Origin: Pseudomonas sp. F(2018)
GTDB lineage: Bacteria > Pseudomonadota > Gammaproteobacteria > Pseudomonadales > Pseudomonadaceae
Length of the DNA: 64,000 nt
Assembly: GCF_005508865.1 (NCBI RefSeq)
Contig: NZ_SCOM01000003.1
Span: 310,001 to 374,000, forward strand
Reading direction: 5' to 3'
Part shown: positions 59,755 to 64,000 of the stretch, one piece after another
How the letters are laid out: each line of letters opens with the position of its first letter
Numbering within the stretch: the first letter of the stretch is position 1
The notes under the pieces: generated by a model
What the model was told of the DNA's origin: nothing
The model's database searches: none
The model's input: only the letters and a program-made list of their open reading frames with translations
Position numbers and translations under genes: made by a program

Positions 59755-60861
59755 ATGACCACCCTCAACAGCACCCCACGCGCCGACGGCTTCCGCATGC
59801 CCGCCGAGTGGGAACCCCACAGCCAGACCTGGATGGTCTGGCCCGAGCGCCCGGACAACTGGCGCCTCGGCGGCAAGCCGGCGCAGGCCGCCTTCACTGC
59901 TGTGGCCCGCGCCATCGCCGAGTTCGAGCCGGTGACCATCTGCGTGTCCGCCGGCCAGTACGAGAACGCCCGTGCGCGCCTGGAAGGCAGCGGCATCCGC
60001 CTGGTGGAAATCACCACCGACGACGCCTGGGTGCGCGACACCGGGCCGACCTTCGTCACCAACGCCAACGGCGAAGTGCGTGGCGTGGACTGGACCTTCA
60101 ACGCCTGGGGCGGCTTCGACGGCGGCCTGTACTGGCCCTGGCAGCGTGACGACCAGGTGGCCAGCAAGATCCTCGGGATCGAGCGCCGCGACCGCTACCG
60201 CACCGAGGGCTTCGTGCTGGAAGGCGGCTCGATCCACGTCGACGGCGAAGGCACCCTGATCACCACCGAGGAATGCCTGCTCAACAAGAACCGCAACCCG
60301 CACCTGACTCGCGAAGAGATCGAAGCGGTGCTGCGCGACCACCTGGCCATCGACACGGTGATCTGGCTGCCGGACGGCCTGTTCAACGACGAGACCGACG
60401 GCCACGTCGACAACTTCTGCTGCTACGTGCGCCCGGGCGAAGTGCTGCTGGCCTGGACCGACGACGTCAACGACCCCAACTACCCGCGCTGCCAGGCGGC
60501 GATGCAGGTGCTGGAAAGCGCCCGCGACGCCAAGGGCCGCCAGCTGGTGGTGCACAAGATGCCGATCCCCGGGCCGATCCACGCCACCGAGGAAGAGTGC
60601 GCCGGCGTCGACGCCGCCGACGGCAGCCAGGAGCGCAGCCCCGCCGTGCGCCTGGCCGGCTCCTACGTCAACTTCCTGATCGTCAACGGCGGCATCGTCG
60701 CGCCGAGCTTCGACGACGCCAAGGACGAGGAGGCCCGCGCCATCCTCCAGCGCGTGTTCCCCGAGCACCGCGTGGTGATGGTGCCGGGCCGCGAGATCCT
60801 TCTCGGCGGCGGCAACATCCACTGCATCACCCAGCAGCAGCCGGCGCCGCAACGGCGCTGA
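59755..60861 (+). CDS. aguA: agmatine deiminase
   Basis: This 368-residue enzyme converts agmatine to N-carbamoylputrescine and ammonia. Guanidine-deiminase motifs are '[15 protein letters not shown]', '[28 protein letters not shown]', '[12 protein letters not shown]' and the catalytic Cys357 in '[12 protein letters not shown]'. Length and active-site number match the family. ATG 59755 follows AGGAGC; the upstream frame lies in the repeat. Confidence 0.96.
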   Translation: MTTLNSTPRADGFRMPAEWEPHSQTWMVWPERPDNWRLGGKPAQAAFTAVARAIAEFEPVTICVSAGQYENARARLEGSGIRLVEITTDDAWVRDTGPTFVTNANGEVRGVDWTFNAWGGFDGGLYWPWQRDDQVASKILGIERRDRYRTEGFVLEGGSIHVDGEGTLITTEECLLNKNRNPHLTREEIEAVLRDHLAIDTVIWLPDGLFNDETDGHVDNFCCYVRPGEVLLAWTDDVNDPNYPRCQAAMQVLESARDAKGRQLVVHKMPIPGPIHATEEECAGVDAADGSQERSPAVRLAGSYVNFLIVNGGIVAPSFDDAKDEEARAILQRVFPEHRVVMVPGREILLGGGNIHCITQQQPAPQRR

Positions 60862-60875
60862 TCGCCGCGCAATAG

Positions 60876-60902
60876 AAAGCCCGCCAATCGGCGGGCTTTT
60901 TC
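60876..60902 (+). terminator. rho-independent terminator of aguBA
   Basis: AAAGCCCGCC (60876-60885) and GGCGGGCTTT (60890-60899) pair around AATC, followed by TTC. It lies 14 bases after aguA and converges on the chemoreceptor gene. Confidence 0.85.
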
Positions 60903-60920
60903 ATGGCGGCGGGGCCGCAC

Positions 60921-62027
60921 TCAGTCCTGCATGGCCTCGGTGAACTGGCCGATGGCATCCACCACGCGCTGGGCCTCGTTGCGGATCGACAGCATCACCT
61001 CGCCGGCGCGGTTGACCAGCTGCACGCCCTGCTCCGCCTTGACCTTGCTGCCGTCCATGCCGCCCACCGCCTGCTGCGCCAGCTCGTGGTTGAGGCGCAC
61101 CACATCGTTGATCTCCACCGTGGCCTGGCTGGTGCGCGCCGCCAGGTTGCGCACCTCGTCGGCCACCACGGCGAAGCCACGACCCTGCTCGCCGGCGCGT
61201 GCGGCCTCGATGGCCGCGTTGAGCGCCAGCAGGTTGGTCTGCTCGGCGATGCCGCGGATCACCTGGACGATGCTGCTGATGCGCTCCGACTGCTCGCTGA
61301 GCGCGCCAACCTTGTCCGCCACCTGACCCAGCTCGTCGGCAATGCCGCGCACCACGTGCACCGCCTCGTCGACCGTGCCGGCGCCCTTGACCGCACTGGA
61401 GTCGGTCTCGCGCGCACTGTCGAAGGCCAGCTGCGCCGCAGCCGCCTCGGCCTCGCAGAACAGGCGATGGTGCTGGCCGTGGATCTCCTCCAGGCGATAG
61501 CCCATGGTCCGCAGGAAGTTGTCGTTGGCCTCGCGCACGGTGCCGTCCGGGTTGAACTCGATGACTGCCATGGAGCGGCTGATGGCATTGAGCAGGCTGC
61601 TGTGCTGATGTTCGGCCTCGACCTGGGCGGTGATGTCGGTGGCGATCTTCACCACCCTGCACACCTGTCCGCTCATGTCGCGCACCGGCAGGTAGCTGGC
61701 CTCCAGCCAGATCTCCCGCCCGCCCTTGGCCACGCGCATGAAGCGGTCGCTGAAGCTCTCACCCTGGGCCAGGCGCTGCCAGAAGCGCGCGTAGTCCGGG
61801 CTGCCGAGCAACTCCTGGGAGCAGAACATGCGGTGGTGTTGGCCGCGAATCTCCTCCAGGCGATAACCAACGGTGGAGAGGAAGGCGGCATTGGCATCGA
61901 GTATCTCGCCCTGCGGGCTGAACTCGATCAGCGCCATGCCGCCGCGGATGGCGGCGAGCATCTGCTCGGAAGCGAACAACTGCGACTGGCACTGCGACAA
62001 CTCGTTACGCACTGAAGAACCGAACAT
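60921..62027 (-). CDS. soluble PAS-PAS methyl-accepting chemotaxis protein (BdlA-like)
   Basis: This 368-residue receptor has no membrane span. Two PAS domains (about 18-125, '[40 protein letters not shown]', and 140-200, '[40 protein letters not shown]') precede a short MCP signalling hairpin with the tip '[40 protein letters not shown]'. The design resembles BdlA, which affects biofilm dispersal. ATG 62027 is chosen for its GAGGTGG ribosome site; an ATG five codons upstream lacks one. Confidence 0.88.
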   Translation of the reverse strand: MFGSSVRNELSQCQSQLFASEQMLAAIRGGMALIEFSPQGEILDANAAFLSTVGYRLEEIRGQHHRMFCSQELLGSPDYARFWQRLAQGESFSDRFMRVAKGGREIWLEASYLPVRDMSGQVCRVVKIATDITAQVEAEHQHSSLLNAISRSMAVIEFNPDGTVREANDNFLRTMGYRLEEIHGQHHRLFCEAEAAAAQLAFDSARETDSSAVKGAGTVDEAVHVVRGIADELGQVADKVGALSEQSERISSIVQVIRGIAEQTNLLALNAAIEAARAGEQGRGFAVVADEVRNLAARTSQATVEINDVVRLNHELAQQAVGGMDGSKVKAEQGVQLVNRAGEVMLSIRNEAQRVVDAIGQFTEAMQD

Positions 62028-62179
62028 GTTCCACCTCGTCATCCGTTGAGAGAAGTTTGGCTAGCAATAGACCAAGCAACGCCGTTCCCTGGCCATCGGT
62101 AGTTCGCGCAACATCTTGATACATTCAGCGTAGCCGGCCTTACCGGCCGCGTATCCCGCGCCGGCAAATATTCCGCGCA

Positions 62180-62206
62180 TAAAAAAGCCCGCCAATTGGC
62201 GGGCTC
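62180..62206 (-). terminator. rho-independent terminator of desA
   Basis: AAAAAAGCCCGCC-AATT-GGCGGGCT on the plus strand becomes a stem followed by a T-run on the minus strand, 18 bases after the desA stop. Confidence 0.82.
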
Positions 62207-62223
62207 TTCGGAGGGGACTCGAC

Positions 62224-63408
62224 TCAGGCCGCGGTCGGGCGCAGCGAGTAGGTCTTCAGTTGCTCGGCGAAGTCGCGCAGCGACTGGATGCCGCTGGCCT
62301 CGGCCTCGTGCACCCACTGCTTGATGGCTTCGAGCATGTCGTGGCCGTTGCTGCTGGTCTTGACCCAGATCTGCTGCAGGGCGATGCGCTTCTCGTAGAT
62401 CACCTTGAGCGCCTGGCTCTGCTCCAGCATCGCGGCGATGCGTGCCTGGTGGCTCTCGTCGAGCAGGCTGGTCTCGCGCGACAGCAGACGCTTGGCGCGA
62501 CGGAACAGGTGGCGCACCGACTCGTCGGCCTTGGCCAGTTCCTGCTTGACCAGCGGCTTGATCACCAGCTTGCGGTACTGGGCCATGATCTGGAAACGGT
62601 TGTTGAGGATGGCCATGGCGGTGTCCATGTCCAGGCTGCGCTTGCCCTCGACGCGGTGGGCGATGGGCGCCACGCGCTGCACCTTGGCCAGGCGCAGGAA
62701 GCTGAACAGCTTGATCCAGGCCCAGCCCATATCGAACTCCCACTTCTTCACCGACAGCTTGGCGCTGTTGGGGTAGGTGTGGTGGTTGTTGTGCAGCTCT
62801 TCGCCGCCGATCAGGATGCCCCAGGGCACCAGGTTGGTGGCGGCGTCGCGGCACTCGAAGTTGCGGTAGCCGACGGCATGGCCGAGGCCGTTGATCACAC
62901 CCGCCGCCCACACCGGAATCCACATCATCTGCACCGCCCACACGGTCATGCCGAGTACGCCGAACAGGGCCAGGTCGACGACCGCCATGAGGATGATGCC
63001 GCCCATCGGGAAGCGGCTGTAGACGTTGCGCTCGAGCCAGTCATCCGGGCAGTTCTTGCCGTAGATGCGCAGGGTCTCCTCGTTTTTCGCCTCTTCCTGG
63101 TACAGCTCGGCGCCTTTGCGCAGCACGGTGCCCAGGCCCTTGATCACCGGGCTGTGCGGGTCATCGACGGTCTCGCACTTGGCGTGGTGCTTGCGGTGGA
63201 TGGCGGTCCACTCGCGGGTGTTCTGGCCGGTGCTGATCCACAGCCAGAAACGGAAGAAGTGCTTGAGGGCAGGGTGCAGTTCCAGCGCGCGGTGCGCGGA
63301 GTAGCGGTGCAGGTAGACGGTGACGCTGACGATGGTGATGTGGGTCATCACCAGGGTGACCGCCACCAGTTGCCAGGGTGACAGGTCGAGAAAGCCGTTG
63401 TACCACAT
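62224..63408 (-). CDS. desA: fatty acid desaturase (delta-9, DesA type)
   Basis: This 394-residue membrane di-iron desaturase has three histidine boxes: 'HRYSAH' (34-39), 'HRKHH' (71-75) and 'HNNHH' (about 204-208), with two pairs of membrane helices. It introduces a double bond into membrane acyl chains aerobically. About 150 residues after the last box form an extra helical tail rich in charged residues. Position near agu and a PAS sensor agrees with PA0286. Confidence 0.9.
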   Translation of the reverse strand: MWYNGFLDLSPWQLVAVTLVMTHITIVSVTVYLHRYSAHRALELHPALKHFFRFWLWISTGQNTREWTAIHRKHHAKCETVDDPHSPVIKGLGTVLRKGAELYQEEAKNEETLRIYGKNCPDDWLERNVYSRFPMGGIILMAVVDLALFGVLGMTVWAVQMMWIPVWAAGVINGLGHAVGYRNFECRDAATNLVPWGILIGGEELHNNHHTYPNSAKLSVKKWEFDMGWAWIKLFSFLRLAKVQRVAPIAHRVEGKRSLDMDTAMAILNNRFQIMAQYRKLVIKPLVKQELAKADESVRHLFRRAKRLLSRETSLLDESHQARIAAMLEQSQALKVIYEKRIALQQIWVKTSSNGHDMLEAIKQWVHEAEASGIQSLRDFAEQLKTYSLRPTAA

Positions 63409-63576
63409 GAAGGGTGTAGCCTCGCGGGGAGAAATAGAGCGGCCGGGGCCCTGGCCTTGCGGGCATTATCACCAAGACGGGAGATAAAGCCAGTGCACCA
63501 TTAGACGAGAATGCACTGGATGACGACTTATCTATAATGTGCCGCAGCTCACACCGACAGGGCCGACCCCATCTCA

Positions 63577-64000
63577 ATGAAATTCCAGCGTAGCCCGCTG
63601 CAGCTCTCTCTGTTCTACCTGATCGTCGCCGCACTGTGGATTTTCTGCAGCGACGCCCTGCTACTGTGGCTGGGTCTGGACCGCGATACGCTGAACCGCT
63701 ATCAGACCCTCAAGGGCGTGTGTTTCGTGCTGGTCACCGGCTTCGCCCTGTACTGCGCACTGAACCAGTACCGTCTCGAACAGCGGCGCGCGCGCAGCGC
63801 CCTGAAACACAGTGAGGAACGCCTGGCACTGGCCCTGGAATCGGCCCAGGAGGGGCTGTGGGACTGGGACATGCAGAGCGGCCAGGTGTACTACTCACGG
63901 CAGTACTGCGACATGCTCGGTTACACACTCGAGGAATTCGGCGCGACCAACGACTCCTGGCTGTCGCGCCTGCACCCCGATGACCGCGAACGTGCCGGAC
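63577..64000 (+). CDS. PAS-domain membrane sensor, 3' end cut by the window
   Basis: An ATG at 63577 opens a frame that runs off the right edge (141 codons seen). The N-terminus has two membrane helices (about 9-30 and 47-65), a linker with 'LEQRRARSALKHSEERLALALESAQEGLWDWDM', and a PAS fold continuing 'YYSRQYCDMLGYTLEEFGA' to 'RLHPDDRERAG'. It is divergent from desA, as PA0285 is in PAO1; that gene encodes a cyclic-di-GMP enzyme, so GGDEF/EAL domains beyond the edge are likely but unseen. Confidence 0.75.
   Translation, partial: MKFQRSPLQLSLFYLIVAALWIFCSDALLLWLGLDRDTLNRYQTLKGVCFVLVTGFALYCALNQYRLEQRRARSALKHSEERLALALESAQEGLWDWDMQSGQVYYSRQYCDMLGYTLEEFGATNDSWLSRLHPDDRERAG

Overview
The window is a high-GC chromosomal segment that reads as Pseudomonas of the P. 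aeruginosa lineage; the species cannot be fixed from sequence alone. The basis is gene content and order recalled from PAO1: rpiA-ilvA, rppH-ptsP, hacB with its AraC-type neighbour, spuIABCDEFGH, aguRBA, desA and a PAS sensor gene. No tRNA, rRNA, CRISPR array, insertion sequence or integrase was seen. Genes are packed tightly: every gap is under 300 bases, and the longest are 54922-55199, 58491-58761 and 6056-6294, each holding candidate regulatory DNA.

Layout. 1-930: SdiA-regulated-domain protein. 1094-6055 (minus): polyamine ABC transporter operon (ATPase, two permeases, binding protein) ending in an acetylpolyamine amidohydrolase. 6295-7182: AT-richer Sel1-repeat orphan. 7171-10846: ubiquinone-type hydroxylase, AraC regulator, a second SdiA-regulated-domain protein and a YegP-like protein. 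10912-19782: guanidino-compound unit (LysR regulator, guanidinobutyrase, NTF2-like protein, NCS1 permease, polar amino acid ABC transporter, class II aldolase, 2-ketoarginine decarboxylase-type enzyme). 19938-28080: housekeeping genes rpiA, ilvA, rppH and ptsP, with a membrane cassette and a HAD phosphatase between. 28109-31436: a Sec-exported FAD oxidase and three lipoproteins. 31480-35030: AraC regulator and AHL/penicillin-type acylase HacB. 35093-45523 (minus): a contact-dependent inhibition (two-partner secretion) island with TpsB transporter, 2763-residue CdiA with an EndoU-type nuclease tip, MafI-like immunity protein and a previously uncalled 43-residue membrane peptide. 45704-54921 (minus): spuABCDEFGH. 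55200-60861 (plus): spuI, a polyamine-binding protein, aguR, aguB, aguA. 60921-64000: soluble PAS chemoreceptor, desA and the start of a PAS sensor.

The unifying theme is arginine-derived amine use. Agmatine becomes putrescine through AguA and AguB. Putrescine and spermidine enter through SpuDEFGH and are gamma-glutamylated by SpuI/SpuB or transaminated by SpuC; SpuA removes the glutamyl group. Acetylpolyamines are imported and deacetylated by the first operon, and 2-ketoarginine and 4-guanidinobutyrate are handled by the gbu unit. CA-rich motifs fitting Hfq/Crc targets sit at the translation starts of several of these units, suggesting shared carbon catabolite repression.

The most notable accessory feature is the CDI island, which lies between two genes recalled as adjacent in PAO1. 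Its candidate CRP/Vfr operator and possible fourth gene are the leads most worth testing. Family assignments come from reading motifs, not from database searches.
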